Assembly: GCF_019793465.1 (NCBI RefSeq)
Contig: NZ_JAILYJ010000008.1
Coordinates: 220,629-284,628, forward strand
Length of the DNA stretch: 64,000 bases
DNA from: Rhizobium croatiense
GTDB lineage: Bacteria; Pseudomonadota; Alphaproteobacteria; Rhizobiales; Rhizobiaceae
Direction of reading: 5' to 3'
Shown here one piece after another: positions 1-8,367 of the stretch (positions are counted from its first letter, which is position 1; each line of letters opens with the position of its first letter). The translations under genes and the position numbers were made by a program. The notes below the pieces were generated by a model, which did no database searches, had not been told where the DNA came from, and saw only the letters and a program-made list of their open reading frames with translations.

Positions 1-769
1 AGGACGGGTTCTCGACCGCCTCATCGCGGCGCAAATATGCGCCGAACAGGCGGTAGCTGCCGGAGAGCAGAATGAGCGCCGAGGCGAGCGACAGGAAGAT
101 CGCCGCAAACAACGGGAAGCGCTTGAACTTCCAGACGAAGGCGGCCCAGCTGGACAGGGCCTGCGAGAATTCGCTGACCTCGTGCACGAAGGCGCCGGCG
201 GCATCGTCGAGCACCGAGACGGAGATTTCGGTACGTCTGAGAAGCGTATCGGCGAAAAGCCGCCGTCGCATCTCGATAATCTCGTTGACAAGCTGCGTCA
301 CCGCGATCGACAGATTTTCGGCGTCGCCTGTCACCGCATTGATCTGCGCACGCTCGGCGGCAAGCGCATTGCGCTCCTGGGTGACGATCTCAGCCTCGGG
401 CGGCTGTCCATCCTTCGGCGGATCGCCGATCTCGCCAAGGCGGTTTTTGATCTGATCGAAACGCGGCCTGAGATTGACCGAGATCGTGATGACGGCGCGG
501 CTGAGTTCGTCGGCTTTGGCCGCAATCCCGACCAGCGCATCGTCATTATCGGCGTTCTGCTTGACGCTATCCTGGAGCGAGCCGAGCTGGACCTTCGCCT
601 TTTCGATTTCCTTCGCCGCCTGAGCGGATGGCGTATCGACAAGCGGCGTCTCCGCCGCCGCCTGCGTCTGCGGCTCCTGCGCCAAGGCTGCGGCACTCTC
701 GAAATGGGCGCCGGCCAGCGCCAGCGTCATCAGAAGAATGGTGCGAAGCAGGATCGTTCTCAGCCGCAA
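1..769 (-). CDS. Mechanosensitive ion channel (MscS superfamily, DUF3772 type), N-terminal part
   Basis: The gene runs off the left edge, so only about 256 N-terminal residues are visible. I chose a TTG start because a GGAGG lies five bases upstream and the protein then begins with a signal-like stretch (LLRTILLMTLALAGA) followed by an Ala/Gln-rich segment. A long helical region rich in charged residues comes next (about residues 45-200), as in the periplasmic DUF3772 domain of large MscS-type channels. A first membrane helix (FPLFAAIFLSLASALILLSG) appears near the edge. The pore domain would lie outside the window. The family opens under membrane tension to release solutes; that role is known of the family, not shown here. 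Confidence 0.72.
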   Translation of the reverse strand, partial: MRLRTILLRTILLMTLALAGAHFESAAALAQEPQTQAAAETPLVDTPSAQAAKEIEKAKVQLGSLQDSVKQNADNDDALVGIAAKADELSRAVITISVNLRPRFDQIKNRLGEIGDPPKDGQPPEAEIVTQERNALAAERAQINAVTGDAENLSIAVTQLVNEIIEMRRRLFADTLLRRTEISVSVLDDAAGAFVHEVSEFSQALSSWAAFVWKFKRFPLFAAIFLSLASALILLSGSYRLFGAYLRRDEAVENPS

Positions 770-895
770 AAGCGCCTCCGGGAGGGTTGTCGTCAGGATA
801 GAATGTCAGCTTTTCATTGCAAACAAAGGCGACAGAAAGGCGGGAAATGCCTAAAGCGCCTCGCAGCGAACTTGAAAGACCTGCATGAGAAGCAC

Positions 896-1447
896 TCAGA
901 AGCCGGCGCCTGGCCAGGAGAGATAGTCACGCTCCGCAGCCGTCGACTCCCGTCCGACGATGGCATTGCGGTGCGGAAATCGGCCATAGGCCGCGATCAC
1001 ATCGCGATGACGAATGGCATAATCCAGGTATTCCGCGTCGCCAAGCGCAGTGAACAAGGCCACCGAACGTTCCTGCTCGTCGAGGTTTTCGGCATGTTCG
1101 AACGGCAGATAGAAGAAGGTGCGACAGGCGACCTCGACGGCCTGGTCGCCCCCGGCCGCAAGCGCGAGCTTGGCTTCCCGCAGCGCCAGTCCGTCGGTTG
1201 CGAAGGCGAGCGGCGTGCCGCGATAGATGTTGCGGGGGAACTGGTCGAGCACGATGACCGCCGCCAGCCGGCATATCGGATCGGCCCGCCATTCGTCACT
1301 GATGCCTGCGGCCAGCGCCAGATGCGTATCGCGGTAAACATCACGGATCTCCACGTCGAGTTCCGGCGGCGGCTGGAACCACAGCTCCCGGCCGCAGCGA
1401 ACGAACCAGAAATCATAGACTTCGCGCGGCGTGCGGATCGTCGTCAT
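896..1447 (-). CDS. DUF924 family protein
   Basis: This 183-residue protein has the features of the DUF924 family: an N-terminal FW motif (VYDFWF), the segment VLDQFPRNIYRGTPLAF and the later FFYLPFEHAENLDEQ. The family is helical and has no settled biochemical function. The start is the ATG preceded by GGGGAGG at 6-7 bases; an upstream in-frame ATG would add five residues (MGRTD) but has no ribosome site. It stands alone between the channel gene and the receiver-kinase gene, all on the minus strand, with gaps over 100 bases, so co-transcription is not obvious. Confidence 0.85.
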   Translation of the reverse strand: MTTIRTPREVYDFWFVRCGRELWFQPPPELDVEIRDVYRDTHLALAAGISDEWRADPICRLAAVIVLDQFPRNIYRGTPLAFATDGLALREAKLALAAGGDQAVEVACRTFFYLPFEHAENLDEQERSVALFTALGDAEYLDYAIRHRDVIAAYGRFPHRNAIVGRESTAAERDYLSWPGAGF

Positions 1448-1558
1448 GTCTGTCCTCCCCATGCGTTAGGTTTGATGATGCGATGTCGGTAAGCTATTGC
1501 GGAAAAAGGATAATGCTGTGCCGTGAGGAGGCCCACGGCACGCCCTGCATCACACCTC

Positions 1559-2623
1559 CTACTTCCCCTCATGCAACGAAAACACCAGCGTCGCCCTCGT
1601 CCCGCCATGACCGGGATCATAGGCGAAATCCGATTTCAGGCTGGCGGCCATCGCCGTCAATATTCGCGTGCCGAGCCCAGTCCCTCTGGCAGGGCTCTCC
1701 GGATCAAACCCCGCGCCGTCATCCTCGACGATGACCTTCAGCACCTCTTCCGTCTGGTCGACGCTGACACGGATCTCCCCCGTGACGCTGTCCGGATAGG
1801 CATATTTGAAGGCATTGGTGACGAGCTCGCTGACGATCAGTCCGAGCGTGATAACCTTGTCGGTCGCCAGATTGACCGGCGCCGCAGTCAGCATGATGCG
1901 GTGCGGCCGCTTGTCGTCACGCATCGACGCTTCGAGTTCGATCAACAGGCTGTTCAGATATTCATCGAGCTGCACCGATCCGACCTGTCGGTTGGTATAG
2001 AGCCGGCGGTGCACGCTGGCGATGGCGTTGATGCGCATCTGCGTTTCGTGCAGCGCATCGATCGCCACTTGGTCCTTGGTCATCGAGGATTGCATGCGGA
2101 TCAGCGCGCCGACCAGCCCGAGACTGTTGGCAATGCGGTGATTGACTTCGGCAAGCAGCATCTCCGCAAGATCGCGCTGCTGGCGGATCACCTCCTGCGC
2201 CTGCGCCGTCTCGCGGCGAAAACGCGCCCGCTCCAATGCCTGTTCGAGGGCAGCCGCGAGCAGATCGAAATAATCGGCCGAGATCCCCTTCAGCACGTAG
2301 TCGTCGGCACCCGCCTTCAGCGCCGCGACCGCGATGCTGGTATCGTCCGAACCCGTCGCATAGATGACCGGCGGATGATCCGGCATCGCCGTGATGCAGG
2401 GCAGAATGTCGAGGCCGGTTTCGTCGGCCAGCACATGATCGAGTACGACGGCATCGATTCCGCCTTCGCCGAGTCTCGCCAGACCGGCAGCGCCGTTCTT
2501 AGCCCACTCGACCGAAAAGCCGCGCCGAAGCAGGTTTTTCTGCATCAGCAATGCCAGCCCCTCGTCGTCGTCGATATAGAGGATGTGGATCAGGACATCC
2601 GCATCGCCGCTAGAATTGCTCAT
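1559..2623 (-). CDS. Receiver domain-histidine kinase fusion (HWE/HisKA_2 type)
   Basis: The 354-residue protein starts with a receiver domain (acidic pocket DDDE near residue 18, phosphoacceptor Asp62 in VVLDH, Lys in DYVLKG). A helical linker of about 30 residues follows, then a HisKA_2 dimerisation box with His162 in EVNHRIANSLGLV, and an ATPase domain (SELVTNAFKYAYP, then VEDDGAGFD and GTGLGTRIL). There is no membrane segment or sensor domain, so the kinase is cytoplasmic and probably takes its input from phosphorylation of its own receiver. The start at MSNSSG has GGGAGAGGG just upstream; in-frame sequence upstream (26 residues) lacks a site. No partner regulator is adjacent. Confidence 0.88.
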   Translation of the reverse strand: MSNSSGDADVLIHILYIDDDEGLALLMQKNLLRRGFSVEWAKNGAAGLARLGEGGIDAVVLDHVLADETGLDILPCITAMPDHPPVIYATGSDDTSIAVAALKAGADDYVLKGISADYFDLLAAALEQALERARFRRETAQAQEVIRQQRDLAEMLLAEVNHRIANSLGLVGALIRMQSSMTKDQVAIDALHETQMRINAIASVHRRLYTNRQVGSVQLDEYLNSLLIELEASMRDDKRPHRIMLTAAPVNLATDKVITLGLIVSELVTNAFKYAYPDSVTGEIRVSVDQTEEVLKVIVEDDGAGFDPESPARGTGLGTRILTAMAASLKSDFAYDPGHGGTRATLVFSLHEGK

Positions 2624-2812
2624 TCCCTCTCCCGGCGTTCTCCCGCAGCGACGATGGACCGCAAGCGTCCGACTCGTCCGCATGGCAATGTCGTATTGCA
2701 TTGACCGCCCGAGGTAAACAGCCGCTACCCCTCGCTCTTGTCGCAGGCGGCGCCAAAGGACGACAACGGAAAACCGGTACCGCAGAGCGGGTTGATTGGT
2801 TTCGTCGGCAGG

Positions 2813-4258
2813 TTAGTTTTTCTGAAATTTCCGATGACCCGAAACTTCCGCTCCCGCCTCCGCCGGCAATTGCAGGAAGCGCAGCGACGAGATGACCCCG
2901 ATCGCTCCGACCAAGACGAAGGCCCAACGGAAGTCGGCAAGAACGGGGGTCTCGGCCCCTCTGAGAGCCGCGGCAATGTTGAGCACGGCGGCCGCCACCG
3001 CCACGCCGAGCAGCATCGACACCTGCTGCAGCATGCTCGATAGCGTCGAGGCGGAACTGCGCTGCGCCGGGCCGATATCGGCGAAAGCCAGCGTGTTCAG
3101 CGCGGTGAATTCCATCGACCGCGACAGGCCGGCGAGAAAAAGCAGCGCATGGATGAAAAACTGCGGCGTATCAGGCGTCAGAAAACCGCAGGCGACGATC
3201 GAAAACGCCGCGATCAGCCCATTCAGCACAAGCACCGTGCGGAAACCGAAGAAGCGCAGGAGAGGCGTCGTCACCGTCTTCATGCCGAGATTGCCGAGGA
3301 AATAGACGAGCAGATAAGTGCCGGCGGCAATTGAACTCAGTCCGAATCCGAGCTGGAACAACAGCGGCAGCAGGAACGGTGTCGCATTGATGGCCACCCT
3401 GCAGGCCGTGCCCGCCGACAGAGTCGACATCGAGAAGGTCTGGACGCCGAAGGCCGAAAGGTCGAGAAGCGGATTGTCGACAGCGAGGAAATGTCGCGTC
3501 GCCATGACGGAGAGCACGATGCCAGCCGCGAGCATAGATATCACCTGCGGGAGCCCGCCTTCCCATTTGACCGAGAGTTCCAGGGCGGCGAGCAGGAAGG
3601 TGAGCCCTGCCGCACTGAGCACAAAGCCGACGAGATCGAGACGGCCGGCGTCGGCCTCGCGCTGCTCCGGAACGAAGCGCAACACCAGTCCCATGCCGAG
3701 AATGCCGATCGGGATGTTGATGAGAAAGTTCCAGTGCCAGCTGGCATAGGTGGTGATGAAACTGCCGAGCACCGGGCCAATCACCGGCGCGGTCAGCGCC
3801 GGCCAGGTGATCAGCGCAATCGCCTGGACGAGTTCGGACTTGCGGGCGTTCTTCAGCACGATGATGCGTCCGACCGGCGTCATCAGCGCGCTGCCCGCCC
3901 CCTGGACGGCGCGCCACAGCACGAATTCCATAAGGCTGCCGGACAGCCCGCAGAACAGCGAGGCGCCGGTGAAGACGCCGATCGACATCAGGAAGACACG
4001 GCGCGCGCCGAAGCGGTCGCCGAGCCAGCCCGACAGCGGAATGAAGGCGGCCATCGTCAGCATATAGACGGTGATGCCGATGCTCATCGATACCGGCTGC
4101 ACGCCGAAGCTTGCCGCCATCTGCGGCAGCGAGGTGGCAACGATCGTGCCGTCGAGAATCTGCATGAAGAAGGAGACGGCAACGACCAGCGCCACGATCT
4201 TCGCCTGGCGGCCGCTTGCCGCCTCTTGCCGGTTCTCGCTCGTCTCTGCCGTGGTCAT
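2813..4258 (-). CDS. MFS multidrug efflux transporter, DHA2 (EmrB/QacA-like) family
   Basis: This 481-residue integral membrane protein carries the DHA2 hallmarks: an early helix with LDGTIVATSLPQMA, the motif A segment GWLGDRFGARRVF between helices 2 and 3, and RAVQGAGSALMTPVGR for helix 4. Length and hydrophobicity pattern suit 14 membrane helices. Members export drugs, dyes or metabolites using the proton gradient. No membrane-fusion partner (EmrA-like) is next to it. The start is ambiguous: a GTG three codons upstream (position 4267) competes with the ATG used here, and neither has a good ribosome site. No adjacent TetR or MarR regulator is seen. Confidence 0.85.
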   Translation of the reverse strand: MTTAETSENRQEAASGRQAKIVALVVAVSFFMQILDGTIVATSLPQMAASFGVQPVSMSIGITVYMLTMAAFIPLSGWLGDRFGARRVFLMSIGVFTGASLFCGLSGSLMEFVLWRAVQGAGSALMTPVGRIIVLKNARKSELVQAIALITWPALTAPVIGPVLGSFITTYASWHWNFLINIPIGILGMGLVLRFVPEQREADAGRLDLVGFVLSAAGLTFLLAALELSVKWEGGLPQVISMLAAGIVLSVMATRHFLAVDNPLLDLSAFGVQTFSMSTLSAGTACRVAINATPFLLPLLFQLGFGLSSIAAGTYLLVYFLGNLGMKTVTTPLLRFFGFRTVLVLNGLIAAFSIVACGFLTPDTPQFFIHALLFLAGLSRSMEFTALNTLAFADIGPAQRSSASTLSSMLQQVSMLLGVAVAAAVLNIAAALRGAETPVLADFRWAFVLVGAIGVISSLRFLQLPAEAGAEVSGHRKFQKN

Positions 4259-4787
4259 TGATCTCACAATGCGAATTGTCGGCGCGGCAGGAAACTGGAA
4301 GGAGCCGATCGGAGGATCTGCCGCGGGAAGCGCGCGAACGACGCCGCGCGTTGGCTGAATACGCCCGTCGCATCAGGCCGGAAAGGCTAAATCTTGCAGT
4401 CGGACAGAATATTCCCGATACGGCCGGCGGTCGGCCCAAAGAAAGAGCCCCGCCGAAGCGAGGCCAAGTTTGAACCCTCCCGGGAAAACAGGAGCGGCGT
4501 CGACGTCCATATCCTGCGGCCCATATCGCCGCGAGGCCAGATTTCGTCCCATTGGTACGCCTGCCGCAAAAATTTCCCGGATTTCCAAAAGAGAGGGCCG
4601 GACCTGCTGCCGCCGATCAACCCAGCGCGTGCGCTGCAGCGACGATTGTCGCTTGCAATGTTTATAAAAATACGTATCACTAAACATATTGCTAAACATG
4701 ATGATTGAGGAGTTCATGTGAGCATTCTCTAAAACGGGTGAACATGCGACGCCGGCGGGGAGCCGGCATTGGTTCTGGGAGGAACTT
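4259..4787. promoter_or_regulatory. Intergenic control region upstream of the ABC-Dha-PTS operon
   Basis: This 529-base divergent gap holds no credible gene. Its right part is AT-rich compared with its surroundings. TGTTTA (4659-4664) is mirrored by TAAACA (4681-4686), and the octamer CTAAACAT occurs twice 12 bases apart (4680-4687 and 4692-4699), with TACGTA between. These could be operator half-sites for a regulator of the carbohydrate operon; that is inference. The solute-binding protein gene has a strong GGGAGGA ribosome site next to its ATG. The left part, near the exporter gene, shows no clear promoter. Confidence 0.4.
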
Positions 4788-6113
4788 ATGCAGAAAACAT
4801 CGAAAGCCCTTCTTGGGCTGTCCGCGGCATTCGTCATGTCGTCGGCATTGCCCAATCTCGCGAACGCCGATGAACTGACGCTGTGCTGGGCCGCCTGGGA
4901 CCCCGCCAATGCACTGGTCGAGCTGTCGAAGGACTTCACCGCCAAGACTGGCACGCAGATGAAGTTCGAATTCGTTCCCTGGACAAGTTATGCCGATCGC
5001 TTCCTCAACGAGCTGAATTCCCATGGCAAGCTCTGCGACCTCATTATTGGCGACAGCCAGTGGATCGGCGGCTCGGCCGAAAACGGCCACTACGTCAAGC
5101 TCAACGACTTCTTCGACAAGGAAGGCATCAAGATGGATGACTTCGTGCCGGCGACGGTCGTCGGCTACTCGGAATGGCCGAAGAACACGCCGAATTACTG
5201 GGCGCTGCCCGCCATGGGCGATGTCGTCGGCTGGACCTACCGCAAGGACTGGTTCGAGAAGCCGGAACTGCAGAAGGAATTCAAAGCGAAATACGGCCAC
5301 GATCTCGCAGCCCCGAAGACCTACGACGAACTGAAGCAGATCGCCGAGTTCTTCCAGAAGCGCGAGATCGACGGCAAGACCGTCTACGGCGCCTCGATCT
5401 ATACCGAGCGCGGCTCCGAAGGCATCACCATGGGCGTAACCAACGTCCTTTACGACTGGGGCTTCCAGTACGACAACCCGAAGAAGCCTTACGACATGGA
5501 GGGCTTCGTCAACTCGGCCGACGCGGTCAAGGGTCTCGAATTCTACAAGTCGCTCTATGATTGCTGCACTCCGCCCGGCAGCTCCAACGTCTATATGGTC
5601 GAATCCGCCGACGCCTTCAAATCCGGCCAAGTCGCGATGCAGATGAACTTCGCCTTCACCTGGCCCGGCCTCTACAAGGACGAGAAGGTCGGCGGCGACA
5701 GGATCGGCTTCTTCCCCAATCCTGCTGAAAAGGCGCATTTCGCTCAGCTCGGCGGCCAGGGCATCTCGGTGGTCTCCTACTCCGACAAGCGCGACGTCGC
5801 CCTGCAATACATCAAGTGGTTCGCACAGCCCGAAGTGCAGGCCAAATGGTGGGAGCTCGGCGGGTTCTCCTGCCTGAACTCCGTCGTCAACGCGCCGGAT
5901 TTTACAAAGAGCCAGCCCTATGCCCAGGCCTTCCTGGACTCGATGGCGATCGTCAAGGACTTCTGGGCCGAGCCAAGCTACGCCTCGCTGCTGCAGGCCA
6001 TGCAGAAGCGCGTCCATAACTACGTGGTCGCCGGCAACGGCACCGCCCAGGAAGCACTCGATGGCCTGGTGAAGGACTGGAGCGACGTCTTCAAGGACGA
6101 CGGCAAGATCTAG
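4788..6113 (+). CDS. ABC transporter extracellular solute-binding protein (family 1, sugar/polyol type)
   Basis: The 441-residue protein opens with a Sec signal peptide (KALLGLSAAFVMSSALPNLANA, given here in two parts: KALLGLSAAFVM and SSALPNLANA), probably cleaved after ANA. The mature part has the family 1 fold signature: an early strand (ELTLCWAAWDP), FVPWTSYADRFLNEL, IIGDSQWIGG, and tryptophan-rich segments later (WPKNTPNYWALPAMGDVVGW). It would bind the substrate in the periplasm and deliver it to the two permeases that follow. An excellent GGGAGGA precedes the ATG. It is the first gene of the island. Downstream dihydroxyacetone kinases suggest a triose or polyol ligand; this is inferred from context only. 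Confidence 0.9.
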   Translation: MQKTSKALLGLSAAFVMSSALPNLANADELTLCWAAWDPANALVELSKDFTAKTGTQMKFEFVPWTSYADRFLNELNSHGKLCDLIIGDSQWIGGSAENGHYVKLNDFFDKEGIKMDDFVPATVVGYSEWPKNTPNYWALPAMGDVVGWTYRKDWFEKPELQKEFKAKYGHDLAAPKTYDELKQIAEFFQKREIDGKTVYGASIYTERGSEGITMGVTNVLYDWGFQYDNPKKPYDMEGFVNSADAVKGLEFYKSLYDCCTPPGSSNVYMVESADAFKSGQVAMQMNFAFTWPGLYKDEKVGGDRIGFFPNPAEKAHFAQLGGQGISVVSYSDKRDVALQYIKWFAQPEVQAKWWELGGFSCLNSVVNAPDFTKSQPYAQAFLDSMAIVKDFWAEPSYASLLQAMQKRVHNYVVAGNGTAQEALDGLVKDWSDVFKDDGKI

Positions 6114-6230
6114 TGCCGGACGACGCGACAGTCGGCATCCTCTGCGCGCCATCCTGACCAGGATGGCGCCCGGATTGGCAGACGAGCCGGGCCGCCAGAT
6201 CTTCCATATCCCAATAGACCGGGTGAAAAA

Positions 6231-7199
6231 TTGACCATTTCCCATTCCTCCATTGTCGAGAAGGCGGCCGATGCGACAGCAAGAGCAACGCCGGTCTCGG
6301 TCGCCAGACGCGTTCACGGCCTCTCCGACAGGGCGATCGCCCGGCTGTTCATTGCGCCGGCCATCACCTTGCTGCTGGCCATCAACATCTTCCCGCTGCT
6401 TTGGGCGGTCTATCTCTCCTTCACCAATTACCGCGCCAACCGGCCGAATGCGCCGGTCCAGGGCGTCGGCCTTGGAAACTACGAACGCGTCCTCAACGAT
6501 CCCGATATCTGGCAGGCGATGCAGACCACTGCGCACTTCGTCTTCTGGACGATCGTGCTTCAGACGGTGATCGGCTTTACGCTCGCATATCTCATCGACC
6601 GCAAGTTCCGCGGCCATGCCTTCTGGACAACGATCATCCTGATTCCGATGATGCTGTCGCCTGCCGTCGTCGGCAATTTCTGGCGCTTCCTCTACGAGCC
6701 TCAGATCGGCCTCTTCGCCTATGCCGTGTCGCTGGTGTCAGGCATTCCAACATCGGATATCCAGATGCTCGGCAACGTGACGCTGGCGCCATGGGCAATC
6801 ATCATTGTCGATACCTGGATGTGGACGCCCTATGTGATGCTGATCTGCCTCGCCGGCCTGCGCTCGATCCCCGACTATATCTACGAGGCGGCCGAGGTCG
6901 ACCGTGCTTCGCCATGGCGGCAATTCTGGTCGATCACCGTGCCGATGGCCCTGCCTTTCATCATGCTCGCCGTGCTCTTCCGCGGCATCGAGAATTTCAA
7001 GATGTTCGACATGGTGACGCTGCTCACCGGCGGCGGTCCGGGCTCGGTCACCGAGGTCGCCTCGATTACGCTGAAGCGCGCCGCCTTCGAAAGCTGGGCG
7101 ACCGGCCGGGCCTCGGCCTTCGCCATCATCCTCTTCGTCGCGGTGTTCGGCCTCGCCAACATCTATGTCAAGGCATTGAACAAGGTGAAGCAACGATGA
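6231..7199 (+). CDS. ABC transporter permease (MalF-like), TTG start
   Basis: This 322-residue inner-membrane subunit has six predicted helices and the binding-protein-dependent permease loop EAAEVDRASPWRQFWSITVP, which contacts an ATPase subunit. The only in-frame initiator before the first helix is a TTG; a weak GGGTGA lies upstream. The N-terminus of about 35 residues is soluble. It lies about 117 bases after the binding-protein gene, leaving room for a processing or attenuation hairpin, though I see none that is convincing. Its last codons overlap the next permease by four bases (ATGA), so the two are probably translated in a coupled way and form a heterodimeric channel. Confidence 0.9.
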   Translation: MTISHSSIVEKAADATARATPVSVARRVHGLSDRAIARLFIAPAITLLLAINIFPLLWAVYLSFTNYRANRPNAPVQGVGLGNYERVLNDPDIWQAMQTTAHFVFWTIVLQTVIGFTLAYLIDRKFRGHAFWTTIILIPMMLSPAVVGNFWRFLYEPQIGLFAYAVSLVSGIPTSDIQMLGNVTLAPWAIIIVDTWMWTPYVMLICLAGLRSIPDYIYEAAEVDRASPWRQFWSITVPMALPFIMLAVLFRGIENFKMFDMVTLLTGGGPGSVTEVASITLKRAAFESWATGRASAFAIILFVAVFGLANIYVKALNKVKQR

Positions 7200-8149
7200 G
7201 CGCCGCCAACTCCGCCCATTCGGTCGTCGTACCGAGCCCGTCCAGCAAGCGCATCGCCGGCACCATCGTCGTGCTCTACGCGCTGATCACCCTCATCCCG
7301 CTCATCTGGATCTTCCTGACCAGCATCAAGTCGCCGCCGGATTCGATCAGCTATCCCCCGAAGATCGTCTTCACGCCGTCGCTCGAAGGCTATTGCAACC
7401 TCTTCACCACACGTACGCGTCAAACGCCCGACTATATCGCCTCGCTGCCGGCACCGGTCGGCACCTGCGATGAGGTGACGCGCAAGCGCAACATGGTGAT
7501 CGCCGGCCCGTCGAACTTCTTGCCGCGCTTCGTCAATTCGCTTGTCATCGCCTTCGGCTCCACCTTCCTCGCAGTCTTCCTCGGCACGCTGGCCGCCTAT
7601 GGTTTCTCCCGCTTCAAGGTACCGCTTGCCGACGACCTGCTGTTCTTCATCCTGTCGACGCGGATGATGCCGCCGATCGCCGTCGCCATCCCAATCTACC
7701 TGATGTATCGCGAACTCGGCCTATCGGACACGGCGCTCGGCATGATCCTGCTCTACACCGCCGTCAACGTCTCGCTCGCCGTCTGGCTGCTCAAGGGCTT
7801 CATCGACGAAATCCCGCGCGAATACGAGGAAGCGGCGATGATCGACGGCTATACGAGACTGCAGGCCTTCCGCAAGGTCGTGCTGCCGCAGGCAACGACC
7901 GGCATTGCCGCGACCGCGATCTTCTGCCTGATCTTCGCCTGGAACGAATATGCCTTCGCCGCCCTTCTGACCTCGGGCGAGGCCCAGACCGCGCCGCCCT
8001 TCATCCCGACGATCATCGGCGAAGGCGGACAAGACTGGCCGGCGGTCGCCGCCGGCACGACGATCTTCCTGATCCCGATCCTCGTCTTCACCATTCTCCT
8101 GCGCAAGCAGCTGCTGCGCGGCATCACCTTCGGAGCCGTCCGCAAATGA
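7196..8149 (+). CDS. ABC transporter permease (MalG-like)
   Basis: The second permease subunit has 317 residues. It shows the EAA loop EYEEAAMIDGYTRLQAFRKV and the MalG-type signature of six helices, with a longer first periplasmic loop containing a cysteine pair (around YCNLF and GTCDEV). That loop, carrying TRTRQTPDYIASLPAP, is an insertion I do not recognise from maltose-type permeases. The ATG overlaps the stop of the first permease, and its own stop overlaps the start of the next small gene in the same ATGA way. It pairs with the preceding subunit to make the translocation path. Confidence 0.9.
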   Translation: MSAANSAHSVVVPSPSSKRIAGTIVVLYALITLIPLIWIFLTSIKSPPDSISYPPKIVFTPSLEGYCNLFTTRTRQTPDYIASLPAPVGTCDEVTRKRNMVIAGPSNFLPRFVNSLVIAFGSTFLAVFLGTLAAYGFSRFKVPLADDLLFFILSTRMMPPIAVAIPIYLMYRELGLSDTALGMILLYTAVNVSLAVWLLKGFIDEIPREYEEAAMIDGYTRLQAFRKVVLPQATTGIAATAIFCLIFAWNEYAFAALLTSGEAQTAPPFIPTIIGEGGQDWPAVAAGTTIFLIPILVFTILLRKQLLRGITFGAVRK

Positions 8150-8364
8150 GCCATCTGATCGAAACACGCGCTCGCACCCCTGCCCGTCCGAAACGGCCCC
8201 TCTTCCTGCGCCGTGGCCCGATGGAGGCCATCGCCACCGTGCTGATCGGGCTCGGCTTCCTGATGCTGTTCCAGCCCTTCCTGCTGGTGCTCTACACCTA
8301 TTCGCTGATCACTCTGCTCATAGGCACCGTCATGTTCATCATCGTTTCGAAATTCCCGGAGTAA
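8146..8364 (+). CDS. Small two-helix membrane protein of the ABC transporter operon
   Basis: This 72-residue protein has a basic N-terminus (about 20 residues rich in Arg and Pro) and two hydrophobic stretches (IATVLIGLGFLMLFQPF and YSLITLLIGTVMFIIV), so it should sit in the inner membrane with little exposed mass. It is not a permease or ATPase. Rhizobial glycerol transport operons also carry a small accessory membrane protein (GlpU, DUF2160); I do not see clear sequence similarity to it, so the analogy is positional. It overlaps the permease by four bases and lies three bases before the first ATPase, which argues for a role in the transporter itself. Confidence 0.75.
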   Translation: MSHLIETRARTPARPKRPLFLRRGPMEAIATVLIGLGFLMLFQPFLLVLYTYSLITLLIGTVMFIIVSKFPE

Positions 8365-8367
8365 ACC

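Noticed and set aside
4692..6617. Long open frame (641 codons) on the minus strand opposite the solute-binding protein and permease
   Set aside because: It mirrors GC-rich codons of well-supported genes, lacks family motifs and has a composition (many Val, Gly, Asp, Arg) typical of antisense frames.
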